From assembly GCF_003944835.1 (NCBI RefSeq), contig NZ_RWIV01000001.1:380001-444000 (forward strand): a stretch of DNA of 64,000 nt, in the 5' to 3' direction. This document shows, piece after piece, positions 21,398 to 30,118 of this stretch (position 1 is the stretch's first letter; the number at the start of each line of letters is the position of its first letter). Position numbers and translations under genes: made by a program. Under the pieces are notes generated by a model, which had not been told where the DNA came from, did not search any database, and was given only the letters and a program-made list of their open reading frames with translations. Source of the DNA: Bacillus sp. HMF5848. Lineage in GTDB: Bacteria; Bacillota; Bacilli; Bacillales; HMF5848.

Positions 21398-21520
21398 AAA
21401 ATACGCATTAAACGTAATATTTAGCGCATAAACAGTAAAAATGGCGCATAACATGTAAAATTTCACGCATAAACGCGTGAATATAGCGCATAAACCTCAA
21501 AATCTCACGCATAAACTAGC
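21398..21520. repeat. Array A2: six units, 20-21-bp pitch, CGCATAA core
   Basis: CATWA elements start at 21406, 21427, 21447, 21468, 21489 and 21510, with intervals 21, 20, 21, 21, 21. Cores alternate TAGCGCATAA and TCACGCATAA forms. The array lies between the azoreductase gene and the converging YebC-type gene, about 65 bases beyond the latter's terminator. Confidence 0.85.
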
Positions 21521-21584
21521 AACTCATAAAGAAACAGTTCAAGCCCATACTCAGAAACGAAATCTCGTCTAAAATCCAACAAAC

Positions 21585-21614
21585 AAGCGCGTAACTATTC
21601 AAAGTTACGCGCTT
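21585..21614 (-). terminator. Terminator of the YebC/PmpR gene
   Basis: AAGCGCGTAAC (21585-21595) pairs with GTTACGCGCTT (21604-21614). The reverse-strand transcript continues GTTTGTTGG, so the U tract is interrupted. Confidence 0.6.
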
Positions 21615-21627
21615 TCGTATCGTACTT

Positions 21628-22350
21628 TTATTCACCTAACTCAACATTGTGATACACTTGTTGCACGTCTTCTAAATCCTCAAGTACATCAATAAGTTTT
21701 TCAAACTGTGCGACAGCTTCTTCATCCGGAAGAGTGATGAAATTTTGAGCTAGCATTGTAAGTTCAGCAACTGTGAAATCAGAAACACCTGCATCCTTAA
21801 ATGCTTGCTGTACAGCATGGAATTGGTCCGGCTCAGCATAGACGATGATACCCTCATCCTCTTCTAAAATATCGCGAACGTCAACATCTGCTTCCATTAA
21901 GATTTCCAGCGCCTCGTCAGCTGTTTTTCCTTCTAAACCAATTACAGCTGTTGCATCGAACATATATGAGACAGAACCACTGACACCCATGTTACCACCA
22001 TTTTTACCGAAGGCTGCTCGTACTTCTGAAGCTGTGCGATTTACATTGTTCGTTAAGGCATCAACAATAACCATCGAGCCGTTAGGACCGAATCCCTCGT
22101 AACGTAGCTCGTCATAGTTCTCTTCAGAGCCACCTTTTGCTTTTTCGATAGCACGATCAATTATATGCTTAGGAACGTTGTATGTTTTTGCGCGTTCCAA
22201 CACAAACCTCAAAGCTTGGTTAAGCTCTGGATCTGGCTCACCTTGTCGTGCGACAACGTAAATTTCACGTCCGAACTTCGCATAAATTCTACTTGTATTT
22301 GCGTCCTTTGCCGCTTTTTTTTCTTTAATATTGTTCCATTTGCGTCCCAT
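21628..22350 (-). CDS. YebC/PmpR (TACO1) family regulatory protein
   Basis: This 240-residue protein has the YebC signature: [20 protein letters not shown], then [12 protein letters not shown], a domain with [12 protein letters not shown] and [19 protein letters not shown], and the acidic C-terminal third. Members act as transcription regulators (PmpR) and, in recently studied cases, relieve ribosome stalling at proline-rich stretches. The YeeI-type paralogue of B. subtilis is the closest fit. I use ATG 22350, with GTGAG upstream; the frame extends to 22380 without a better RBS. Confidence 0.92.
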   Translation of the reverse strand: MGRKWNNIKEKKAAKDANTSRIYAKFGREIYVVARQGEPDPELNQALRFVLERAKTYNVPKHIIDRAIEKAKGGSEENYDELRYEGFGPNGSMVIVDALTNNVNRTASEVRAAFGKNGGNMGVSGSVSYMFDATAVIGLEGKTADEALEILMEADVDVRDILEEDEGIIVYAEPDQFHAVQQAFKDAGVSDFTVAELTMLAQNFITLPDEEAVAQFEKLIDVLEDLEDVQQVYHNVELGE

Positions 22351-22495
22351 TTTTGAACACTCACTTTCAACTTTATACATTCACTTCGTTATTATACCGT
22401 ATATTCTTGTCTAGTTAAAAGACTATCGATGACGACTTTTAGAAAAGCTATAGTATTGTTACAATACAACTAACATTTTAATTGGGGGTTTATAT

Positions 22496-23236
22496 ATGCA
22501 GCTTACAGGGAAGGTAGCATTAGTAACAGGGGGATCAAAGGGGCTTGGCCGTGTTATAAGCATGCAGATAGCCGCGGCAGGAGCAAAAGTGTACATTAAC
22601 TATGCCCATGATTCGAGTGCTGCGAATGAGGTTGTACGTAAGATAGAGCAGAACAGTGGACAGGCTGAAGCTATTCAAGGTGATGTTACTAATGAAGGTG
22701 CCGTTTTACGTATGATTGATGAGATAGGTGATATTGACATCCTTGTTAATAATGCAACAGGACCGCAGCCGGAGCTTTCAATTGAAGAGAGCGATTGGCA
22801 AGCATACCTTGATCAACTAGAATTCTTTGTAAAAGCACCTTTGCTGTTAACGAAAGCCGTTTTACCTTGTATGAAAAGAAAAAATAGTGGTCGGATTATT
22901 AATATTGGAAGTGAGGTTGTCCAAATAGGCAATGCCAATTTTGGTAATTATGTTACAGCAAAGTCAGCTCAGCTCGGTATGACTCGTTCATGGGCAAACG
23001 AATTAGGACCGTATGGTATAACTGTTAACATTGTTAACCCTGGTTTTATCCCTGTTGAACGTCATGCTGATGTTAAACAAGACAGCATTAACTTTTATGC
23101 TGAAGGAACTGCATTAAAAAGAATAGGAGTACCTCAAGATATCGCAAATAGTGTTGTTTTTTTAGCATCTGATCAAGCTAGCTTCATTACAGGACAAGTA
23201 TTATCTGTTAATGGTGGCAATACATTTGGAATTTAA
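22496..23236 (+). CDS. Short-chain dehydrogenase/reductase (FabG-like)
   Basis: The 246-residue SDR has the cofactor motif TGGSKGLG (about 11-18), NNAT in place of the usual NNAG, a catalytic Ser in INIGSEV, and a tyrosine in NYVTAKSA (YxxxK). VNGGNTFG at the C-terminus is typical of 3-oxoacyl-ACP-reductase-like members. The substrate cannot be told. ATG 22496 follows TTGGGGG. It is probably a single-gene unit, divergent from the YebC gene. Confidence 0.88.
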   Translation: MQLTGKVALVTGGSKGLGRVISMQIAAAGAKVYINYAHDSSAANEVVRKIEQNSGQAEAIQGDVTNEGAVLRMIDEIGDIDILVNNATGPQPELSIEESDWQAYLDQLEFFVKAPLLLTKAVLPCMKRKNSGRIINIGSEVVQIGNANFGNYVTAKSAQLGMTRSWANELGPYGITVNIVNPGFIPVERHADVKQDSINFYAEGTALKRIGVPQDIANSVVFLASDQASFITGQVLSVNGGNTFGI

Positions 23237-23303
23237 TTGAATCTTTCTCGTATCCCGTACGTATATTTACAAGGGACTATTTTTAAAAAGAAAGGGAGAT
23301 TAC

Positions 23304-23918
23304 ATGTTAAAGAGAGTTGCGTCAGACGTATTAGGATTAAGTGATATTGGATCAGTTATTAAACCGGTAGACTATGATAAAGTGGATACAGACGATTATG
23401 TGATGCATGAGGATAACGAAAAAATCTACTTTTTAATTAAATCCAAATCAGATGAATATTGCTTTACTAACAAAGCTCTCATTCACTTAGATGGAACAAG
23501 TGCAGCTAGTAAAAAAAGAATGCTATATCGTTATGAGTACGATATTAATACTGTATCCAATGTTATGTTAGAAACGGCAGGTACAGTAGACCTTGATGTT
23601 GAGGTGAAATTCAACATTGGCAGTACACCATTTTCTATTGATGTGCACAAAAAACATATAGAAGAATTAAAAGACCTTTATAAAGCTCTTATAAAAATCG
23701 CTGAAATTCAAAGGGATAACGCTACTATGCTAAAATTTGCCGGAGAAAGTTTAAGTCTTGCATCAGCGACGTTGAACCGGACAGAAGGTACTGAAGTAAG
23801 TATATCTGATGAATTCAAAGCAATGAATGAGCTCGCGTTTAATTGGTTTGCTCAAACTAAAAAGCAATATAATGTAAAAGATTTCGGAGATGTATTTGAA
23901 AGATATATAAACAATTAA
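23304..23918 (+). CDS. PH-domain protein, YvbH-like
   Basis: This 204-residue protein has an N-terminal bacterial pleckstrin-homology-type domain (about 20-125; EKIYFLIKSKSDEYCFTNKA then YRYEYDINTVSNV), followed by a helical C-terminal part from about 130. The pattern agrees with the YvbH-type bacterial PH family, whose function is unknown. AAAGGGAG precedes ATG 23304. A bidirectional terminator follows, shared with the fasciclin gene. Confidence 0.75.
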   Translation: MLKRVASDVLGLSDIGSVIKPVDYDKVDTDDYVMHEDNEKIYFLIKSKSDEYCFTNKALIHLDGTSAASKKRMLYRYEYDINTVSNVMLETAGTVDLDVEVKFNIGSTPFSIDVHKKHIEELKDLYKALIKIAEIQRDNATMLKFAGESLSLASATLNRTEGTEVSISDEFKAMNELAFNWFAQTKKQYNVKDFGDVFERYINN

Positions 23919-23995
23919 TTCGGAGCAACGCTTTGCGTCTCATGTTAAGGAAAACTCTAGCCGAATTGCCAAGCTATATGTTGAAAACATAAACA

Positions 23996-24020
23996 AACGG
24001 ATGTCCTTGGACATCCGTTT
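23996..24020. terminator. Bidirectional terminator between PH and fasciclin genes
   Basis: AAACGGATGTCC pairs with GGACATCCGTTT around a TT loop. It has A-rich and T-rich flanks and can serve both converging genes. Confidence 0.8.
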
Positions 24021-24042
24021 TATCTCGGTAATGCAATATCTT

Positions 24043-24540
24043 TTATTTTGGCAGCAGTACTTCATCAATGACATGAATCACGCCATTTGATGCTTCAATG
24101 TCTGGTTTTACTACATTTGCTTTATTGACTCGAATAGGATCAAGTGAGATTGTTACTTTTTCTTTAGCTAATGTTTTAACCTTCATTCCGTCTTTTAACT
24201 CATTCGACATCACTTTACCAGGCACGACGTGGTACAGTAAAATGTCCTTTAAGTCTTCTCTAGCCAGTAATTCCTCAGCTGTTATATCTAATTGTTTTAG
24301 TAGTTTTTCAAACGCCTCATCTGTTGGTGCAAATACAGTAAATGGACCTTCCTCTTTCAATGTCTCGACCAAGCCCGCCTTCTCTAAAGCAGCTGCCAAC
24401 GTATTAAAGTCACCTGCTTCTATAGCTGTATCGACAATGTCCTTTTCACTGCCTTGCTTCTCCGCAGCGAATACTCCCGAAGTTAATGACATGATCATCA
24501 TGAAAATCAATAATACGAACCCATAGCTTTTCTTTTTCAT
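24043..24540 (-). CDS. Secreted fasciclin (FAS1) domain protein
   Basis: The 165-residue protein starts at ATG 24540 after AAAAGGAGG. It has a signal peptide (MKKKSYGF then a long hydrophobic stretch ending about VFA-AEK) and one FAS1 domain: FNTLAAALEKAGLVETLK, the H1 motif GPFTVFAPTDEAFEKL, YHVVPGKVMS and the H2-type SNGVIHVIDEVLLPK. FAS1 domains mediate cell-surface adhesion; single-domain secreted forms are common in Bacilli and of unknown role. The frame extends to 24591, but without an RBS. Confidence 0.92.
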   Translation of the reverse strand: MKKKSYGFVLLIFMMIMSLTSGVFAAEKQGSEKDIVDTAIEAGDFNTLAAALEKAGLVETLKEEGPFTVFAPTDEAFEKLLKQLDITAEELLAREDLKDILLYHVVPGKVMSNELKDGMKVKTLAKEKVTISLDPIRVNKANVVKPDIEASNGVIHVIDEVLLPK

Positions 24541-24591
24541 AAAAAATCCTCCTTTTTTTACCTCATATAAAATTATTAAAGAAACCATCAA

Positions 24592-25029
24592 TCACTTTAA
24601 TACAGTTTGATATGTAAATCCCTCCCATACGTATAATCTAAAATGTAGTATTTGTTTTTTATGAAATTTCATCCGAAAATTTATCTTTCATAGAATAACT
24701 TTTTGAGTGTTGATATTTAGTAAGTTTTTTCTTTCCTATTTTACTTTTCCATCTCATAACAGATTTCGTTCGGTTTGCGATTATACTTTTTATTTACTTC
24801 TCAGTACTCAAGCTACAAAGGTTCAGAGGGGAAAACGGAAAACAGTGTTCTTGGCCACATGCCAATCGCTCTAGAAGGCGGATCAGTGCCTCCGATGGCG
24901 CTCACCGACGTTAGAAAGCGTCTTCCGTTTAGTAACTATAAATCGAAAATATTTTTAAATATATTTACATAAAAAAATGTCTTTAGGGAAATTTAAAATT
25001 GATTAACATTAATTGGAAGGAGATTTATT
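24592..25029. other. Intergenic stretch with a locally GC-richer, structured segment
   Basis: No convincing gene is present. Most is AT-rich, but 24812-24936 is visibly richer in G and C. AAACGGAA (24833-24840) can pair with TTCCGTTT (24923-24930) to close a region that includes GAAGGCGG/CCTCC and GACG/CGTC pairings. A 65-residue frame at 24775-24972 crosses it but has no RBS. It could be a structured RNA or leader, which cannot be decided here. Confidence 0.3.
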
Positions 25030-25335
25030 ATGAACAAATTGTTTCTTTTATTGGCAGGTCTTCTGTTATCGGTCTCAATGTTAGCTGGATGTAACGCTGG
25101 TGATGAGGCACCACCACCAGCAGACGATGATACAATCATGGAAAATGACATGGACATGGATAACAATGGTTTAGACAATAATAATGGCATGGATAACAAC
25201 GGCATTAACGGAGATATGGGTATGGATGAAGATGGTGGCATGATGGGCGACGATGAAAATGATGCAAACCCAGATAGAGAGGATATAATTGAAGATCCAC
25301 AAGATATGAATGATGCAAACAATAAGGACCAATAA
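25030..25335 (+). CDS. Asp/Asn/Met-rich lipoprotein
   Basis: The 101-residue protein has a lipoprotein signal (MNKLFLLLAGLLL to the lipobox LAGC, Cys21). The rest is low-complexity: repeated MDNN, MDMDNNG, MDEDGG and GMMGDDEN units, strongly acidic. Such a tail could bind divalent cations at the cell surface, but that is inference. AAGGAG precedes the ATG. I do not recognise a named family. A terminator follows directly. Confidence 0.75.
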   Translation: MNKLFLLLAGLLLSVSMLAGCNAGDEAPPPADDDTIMENDMDMDNNGLDNNNGMDNNGINGDMGMDEDGGMMGDDENDANPDREDIIEDPQDMNDANNKDQ

Positions 25336-25340
25336 GATAA

Positions 25341-25372
25341 AAAGGTTGCGAGCTAAAAGCCGCAACCTTTTT
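25341..25372 (+). terminator. Terminator of the lipoprotein gene
   Basis: AAAGGTTGCG (25341-25350) pairs with CGCAACCTTT (25361-25370), ending in TTTTT. Confidence 0.85.
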
Positions 25373-25380
25373 GGCAGACT

Positions 25381-25428
25381 GGGGACGGTTCTCGTGCTAC
25401 CTTCGATGGCAGCATGAGAACCGTCCCC
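25381..25428. repeat. REP-like inverted repeat, copy 1
   Basis: GGGGACGGTTCTCGTGCT (25381-25398) and AGCATGAGAACCGTCCCC (25411-25428) form an 18-bp near-perfect stem around a 12-base loop, followed by ATGTTTCC. The same GGGGACGGTTCTCGTGC sequence recurs at 30086. It lies between converging genes, nine bases from the SDR stop. The motif resembles interspersed elements mobilised by REP-associated tyrosine transposases; no transposase is in the window. Confidence 0.85.
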
Positions 25429-25437
25429 ATGTTTCCT

Positions 25438-26298
25438 TTATGCTTTTGTGAAAAATTCAGCAGATGGATTGACACCTTCTAGCATATCTTTTACACGTTT
25501 GCCGATGACCGGATGGTATTGTGGATGAGTGAGAATATAGAATTTCTCATCTTCAATCGCTATAAATACACTTTGAGCAATCGAATCAATAGGGATACCA
25601 GTTGTAATGACATGTTGACCACGTGCTAGTCCCTCTTTATAGGTTTTGCTTTCATAATAAGGATTGTTTGGATCAATTTTAAATCGTTCTGGGCGATGGC
25701 GATCACAATTATGTAAATCAGTTTGCACAAAGCCCGGACAGAAAACAGACATTTTTATATTCGCATTAATCGCTTGTAAACTGTAATTAGTAGCTTCGGT
25801 TAACGCGACAGCTGCATGCTTTGTCGTGTGGTAAGCGACCATGCTTGGTGTTGTTAATAATCCTGCCACAGAGGATGTGTTCACGATATGACAAGGGGTA
25901 CCTTGCTTAAGCATGATCGGAATAAATGCTCGTAAACCATACACAAGACCGTTCACATTCACACCCATAATCCAATCCCAGTCGTTAACGGGAAGCTCCC
26001 AAACAGGTCCAGCGGCAACAACACCTGCATTGTTAAATAATAAGTCGACTGAACCAAACGTATCTATCGTAATTTTAGCTAGAAGTTCGACTTCTTCGTA
26101 TATAGAAACATCTGTTGCGACGGCAACAACATCTGCTCCCATCTCTATTAACATTGATTCTGTTCTGTACAAATCATTTTTGTCTATATCCGCAATGACA
26201 ATCTTCATACCACGTGTTGCACATTCCTTCGCTAGTTCAACTCCAAAGCCGTTTCCAGCACCTGTAATAACGGCTACTTTTCCTATGAAATCTTTCAT
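25438..26298 (-). CDS. SDR family oxidoreductase
   Basis: The 286-residue SDR has TGAGNGFG for NAD(P) binding, DIDKND after beta-2 (an acidic end that suggests NAD), LFNNAGV, INTSSVAGL-type Ser (VNTSSVAG) and YHTTKHA (YxxxK). The C-terminal region is longer than in FabG-like SDRs. ATG 26298 is favoured because AGAGGAG is nine bases upstream; GTG 26304 would be too close. It follows the enoate-reductase-like gene on the same strand with a 98-base gap, so the two probably act together. The substrate is unknown. Confidence 0.88.
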   Translation of the reverse strand: MKDFIGKVAVITGAGNGFGVELAKECATRGMKIVIADIDKNDLYRTESMLIEMGADVVAVATDVSIYEEVELLAKITIDTFGSVDLLFNNAGVVAAGPVWELPVNDWDWIMGVNVNGLVYGLRAFIPIMLKQGTPCHIVNTSSVAGLLTTPSMVAYHTTKHAAVALTEATNYSLQAINANIKMSVFCPGFVQTDLHNCDRHRPERFKIDPNNPYYESKTYKEGLARGQHVITTGIPIDSIAQSVFIAIEDEKFYILTHPQYHPVIGKRVKDMLEGVNPSAEFFTKA

Positions 26299-26396
26299 AA
26301 ACACATGCTCCTCTCAAGTCGAAATATTGTATCGTTACGTTAATAACGTTTACCGCTCTTTTTTTGGGAATAGCACATGAAGCACCATGCTATCAT

Positions 26397-28334
26397 TTAC
26401 GCTAATACATACGCTTTTTCATAGCCTTCACGTACGGCTTCTGCGATACGGCCTACTGCTCCAGCATCACCGATTACCTTCACTCGAGAGTAGCGGTCTT
26501 CTATGTCTTGTAAAAGCTGTCTAGGTCTCACACCCATTGAAAGAACAACAATATCAGCTTCCATTGTGAGTGGTGTTCGAGTGCTGACGGATGCAACTGA
26601 GACAGTTGTGTCATTAATAGCGGCTAGCGAATGACCTGTTACAACGTTCACTTTATACTTTTTAAGCTTTTGCGAAATGTCATAAAGAATAGGTGCATAT
26701 ATGCCATTTCCTATTGATTGTTTCATTTCTACAATCGTAACGTCATTTTGTTGACTTGCTAATAGCTCAGCTGTCTCACAGCCTGTCATACCAGACCCAA
26801 TAATCACTGCTTTTTTTCCAGTAACGGTTACTTTGCCGTCTAAAATATCATTTGCCGTACAAACGTGAGGTAGGTTGATCCCTGGCACATTAGGAATGAT
26901 TGGTGATGCACCAGCTGCCCAGAACACAGCATAAGGATCTAGTGCGTCTATGTCTTCAAGTGATGGCTCACTGTTTAAACGGACGTCTATATTCATTTCC
27001 TTAAGTTCATTAGCTAAATAGTCGACAAACCATGTCATTTTGTCCTTACCAGGAGGCATACCAGCAAGACGTAATGCCCCACCTAAATGCCCTTCTTTTT
27101 CAAATAATACAGGGCGGAATCCTCTCATGGACAATGTACGAGCTGCCTCCATACCAGCAGGTCCTCCTCCGATAATCGCAACAGTTCGGTCGTTTCCATT
27201 AGTATCAAGTTGAGAGAATTCTAATTCTCGTCCCATTCTAGGGTTAACGGCGCACTTTATACAGCCACCTTTCCCAAGTTCCTCAATACAGTGTAAGCAG
27301 GAAATGCAAGGACGGATGGATGAATCAAGCCCTGCAAAAGCTTTGTTACTCCACTCAGGGTCAGCTAACTGAGCTCTTCCAACAGCTACAAAGTCAGTTG
27401 CCCCTTCAGTTAATAATGACTCAGCAAATTCAGGCTTGCGGATAACTGATACAGCAATAACAGGAATATTAATGGCTTGTTTGACCCCTTGAGCTAAATG
27501 CTTTTTCCAGCCTTGAGGATATGAGGTAGGTTCTACAATGGTGACACCAGACTCATATGTGCCACAGCTAACATTAATTGCGTCCACACCAATACTTTCT
27601 AAGTACTTCGCAATTTTTATTGTATCCGCTAGTTTTAATCCACCTTCAACAAACTCATCACCACTTAAGCGAACGCTTACAGGGAAGTCCTTGCCGCATA
27701 TATGTTTAATTCCTAAAATGATCTCTGTTATGAAGCGAGCGCGATTTACAAAGTCCCCGCCATATTTATCTGCCCGTTTGTTTGTATAAGGACTTAGAAA
27801 TTGATTGATTAAATATCCGTGTGCGCCGTGAAGCTCTACGCCATCAACGCCCGCCATTTGTGCAATCTTGGCGCCTTTTACGAATTTTTTTATCAAGCCT
27901 TCTACTTCTTCAGTAGTTAAAGCTCTTGGCATTTCTTTTGTTCTGTTACACATGATGGCACTTGGGGCTACGATTTGTTTGCCATCAAGTAAATGTGAAT
28001 GTGTTTGTCTACCAGGATGGTGTAATTGAACAAAAAGCTTTGTATCATATTTGTGTACAGTTCTAACTAATCTTTCAAGCTGAGGAATATGAATAGGCTT
28101 CGTTACAGCAAGCTGGTTGGCACAGCCCACGCCTAATTCGTCATCAATTCTCGTAATCTCTGTAATGATTAAGCCGCACCCACCTTTTGCTCTTTCTTCG
28201 TAATAGGCGATGAGTTCTGATGATGCTTCTCCGGTGGAGCTTGCAAGTGAGGTACCTATAGCTGGCATCACAATTCTATTTTTTAACTGTAGTGTACCGA
28301 TACGACCTTTGGAAAACAAATGTGTATAAGTCAT
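26397..28334 (-). CDS. NADH:flavin oxidoreductase with Fe-S site (2,4-dienoyl-CoA/enoate reductase type)
   Basis: The 645-residue protein has three parts. The first is an old-yellow-enzyme TIM barrel (about 1-340; FSKGRIGTLQLKNRIVMPA, GVDGVELHGAHGYLINQFLSP). The second is a Cys cluster CISCLHC...GGCIKCAVNP that should hold 4Fe-4S. The third is an FAD/NAD(P) part with VAIIGGGPAGMEAARTL and a second dinucleotide fold (AVIIGSGMTGCETAELL). This matches FadH, enoate reductases and bile-acid BaiCD/BaiH enzymes, which reduce alpha,beta-unsaturated acids or CoA esters. The Cys spacing (C-x2-C-x2-C) is one shorter than in E. coli FadH. ATG 28334 follows AAGGAGG. A PucR-type regulator is divergent. Confidence 0.9.
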   Translation of the reverse strand: MTYTHLFSKGRIGTLQLKNRIVMPAIGTSLASSTGEASSELIAYYEERAKGGCGLIITEITRIDDELGVGCANQLAVTKPIHIPQLERLVRTVHKYDTKLFVQLHHPGRQTHSHLLDGKQIVAPSAIMCNRTKEMPRALTTEEVEGLIKKFVKGAKIAQMAGVDGVELHGAHGYLINQFLSPYTNKRADKYGGDFVNRARFITEIILGIKHICGKDFPVSVRLSGDEFVEGGLKLADTIKIAKYLESIGVDAINVSCGTYESGVTIVEPTSYPQGWKKHLAQGVKQAINIPVIAVSVIRKPEFAESLLTEGATDFVAVGRAQLADPEWSNKAFAGLDSSIRPCISCLHCIEELGKGGCIKCAVNPRMGRELEFSQLDTNGNDRTVAIIGGGPAGMEAARTLSMRGFRPVLFEKEGHLGGALRLAGMPPGKDKMTWFVDYLANELKEMNIDVRLNSEPSLEDIDALDPYAVFWAAGASPIIPNVPGINLPHVCTANDILDGKVTVTGKKAVIIGSGMTGCETAELLASQQNDVTIVEMKQSIGNGIYAPILYDISQKLKKYKVNVVTGHSLAAINDTTVSVASVSTRTPLTMEADIVVLSMGVRPRQLLQDIEDRYSRVKVIGDAGAVGRIAEAVREGYEKAYVLA

Positions 28335-28436
28335 TGTATAACCTCCTTGTGAAATAATGAGCAATTAAATTAACTTAACTGTATCACAGAGAAAATACGT
28401 GGCATATGTCCGTTCTAGACAAAAAATTACGTTTGT

Positions 28437-28463
28437 TTTGTGCTTTGTGAATGAATGCACAAA
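28437..28463. promoter_or_regulatory. Inverted repeat in the divergent control region (possible operator)
   Basis: TTTGTGC (28437-28443) and GCACAAA (28457-28463) are exact inverted repeats 13 bp apart, in the 179-bp space between the reductase and the PucR-type regulator. The placement suits an operator for that regulator; binding is inferred. Confidence 0.4.
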
Positions 28464-28513
28464 GACTCTGTTCAGACGAAAAGCAATCAAGTATACTTTA
28501 AGAGGGTGATACT

Positions 28514-30118
28514 ATGCTAATAAGTAAGATATATGAAAGATTATCAGATCAGTTTGAGTCACGAGTTCTAGTTTCTAGGGAGCCTGCTGTTGTCGAGGAT
28601 GTGTATTTTATATCACGAGAAAACATGCAAAAGCTCAACAGTCGCTGTATGTATGTGTTACAAGCATCGCAGCTAGATTTGTATTGCGCAGCCCTAATAG
28701 ACTGTCACGTTGTTTTAGTGGAGGACGTGAATGCAAGCAGTGAGAAGTTAAAGCAACTTATGAAAACGGTTTGTAGTCTCATCATCGTTAAAAATACATG
28801 CATATTTAGTGTGTTTAATGCAGTAAAAACTATCTATCAATCTCAATATGTATTTTACAAGCAATCGCATCAGCTATATGAGGGGTTAGTTACTAAAAGT
28901 AGTTTACTAGACGTTATGGAGATTGGTGAAAAGCTGCTGAATAACCCTATCATTGTCATTGATGAAAGCTTCAAGGTCATCCAATATACGAAAAGGCTTC
29001 ATTTGACAGATGAAATTTGGGCTAGAAATGTAGCAAAAGGCTTTTGCTCATATGAATTTATTACAGAAGTTAATAAACTGAAAGCGCTTGCCAATTCTCC
29101 GGATTCACATATTCCGTTTTCCATTGAGTGTCATGCCAATAAAATTAAGAAGTGGGTTAGTAAATTATATATTAATAAAGAGCTTAAAGGGTATGTTATC
29201 GTACCAGAATGCTATACACCTGTTACCTCCGAACAACTAAAGCTTCTTGGTGAACTAGCACAGATTATTTCATTTCATTTAAATCACCATGCAGAGTCAT
29301 CGATGGCGATTTCATATGGTATGTTAGAGGAAAAACTATTTGTAGATTTAGTAGCTAACACTATTCATTCAAAGGATGAACTGGAAAGTCGTCTGCAAGC
29401 TTCCAAGCTTACATTACTGACATACAAAAGATTAATTGCTATAAAAGCCAAAGATAGTACAAAACGAGCTAAGTGTTCAGAGGATATACAGAATCAAATT
29501 CGCTTACTTCTTCCTAACAGTAAGCAATTTATTTATAAAAAAGATTTATATGTACTGTTATCAGATAAAGAAAAAAGTCCAGCCAAATGGGAAAAACTAT
29601 GTAGTAACGTTTCGTCCCTTTTAGAAAGGCACCATTTACATGGGATGGTAAGTGACATTTTTACTGATTTGTATGATTTGAGCATACAGTACAAACAGTT
29701 AGAAAAGGGATTCGAGCTAGTGTCCCTTTTAGATAAGCAATCTTCTCTCTTTTTCTATAATGATTTAAAGTTCTATCATCTGCTAGATGACTTTGTTGAT
29801 AAAGACAAATTACTTTCATACTGTCATCCGGCAATACTTAAGCTAAAAGAGTATGATGACAAAAATAAAACAGATTACTACAATACGTTGTTTATGTATT
29901 TATTACATAACCAAAACATTCATGATACAGCAGATATGCTCTATATTCATAGAAATACATTAAAATATCGTTTGAATAAAATTCTCGAGTTATCACAATT
30001 GAATTTAAAAGAAGGTGAAGTAATTTTTCAAATCGCTTATTCATACATGATCTTAAATTATATACGAAAAAAAGAAATGCAGCGTGGGGACGGTTCTCGT
30101 GCTTCCTTCGAGTCATGA
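28514..30118 (+). CDS. PucR/CdaR-type transcriptional regulator
   Basis: The 534-residue protein ends with a PucR-type helix-turn-helix: HNQNIHDTADMLYIHRNTLK, then YRLNKILELSQLNL, about residues 465-510. The centre resembles the GGDEF-like region of CdaR/PucR proteins, and the N-terminal half shows an unassigned sensor domain. PucR members activate catabolic genes in response to substrate; the divergent reductase-SDR pair is the natural target. ATG 28514 has AGAGGGTG upstream. Its last 11 codons are supplied by a REP-like element, so the true C-terminus may have been shorter before that insertion. Confidence 0.85.
   Translation: MLISKIYERLSDQFESRVLVSREPAVVEDVYFISRENMQKLNSRCMYVLQASQLDLYCAALIDCHVVLVEDVNASSEKLKQLMKTVCSLIIVKNTCIFSVFNAVKTIYQSQYVFYKQSHQLYEGLVTKSSLLDVMEIGEKLLNNPIIVIDESFKVIQYTKRLHLTDEIWARNVAKGFCSYEFITEVNKLKALANSPDSHIPFSIECHANKIKKWVSKLYINKELKGYVIVPECYTPVTSEQLKLLGELAQIISFHLNHHAESSMAISYGMLEEKLFVDLVANTIHSKDELESRLQASKLTLLTYKRLIAIKAKDSTKRAKCSEDIQNQIRLLLPNSKQFIYKKDLYVLLSDKEKSPAKWEKLCSNVSSLLERHHLHGMVSDIFTDLYDLSIQYKQLEKGFELVSLLDKQSSLFFYNDLKFYHLLDDFVDKDKLLSYCHPAILKLKEYDDKNKTDYYNTLFMYLLHNQNIHDTADMLYIHRNTLKYRLNKILELSQLNLKEGEVIFQIAYSYMILNYIRKKEMQRGDGSRASFES

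Noticed and set aside
24775-24972. 65-codon frame between the fasciclin and lipoprotein genes
   Set aside because: No RBS, no recognisable protein, and it runs across a structured, GC-richer segment into AT-rich sequence.
25381-25428. Intrinsic terminator for the SDR gene
   Set aside because: The stem is strong, but no T run follows on either strand and the sequence is shared with the element at 30086, so it is better described as a REP-like repeat. It may still affect mRNA ends.
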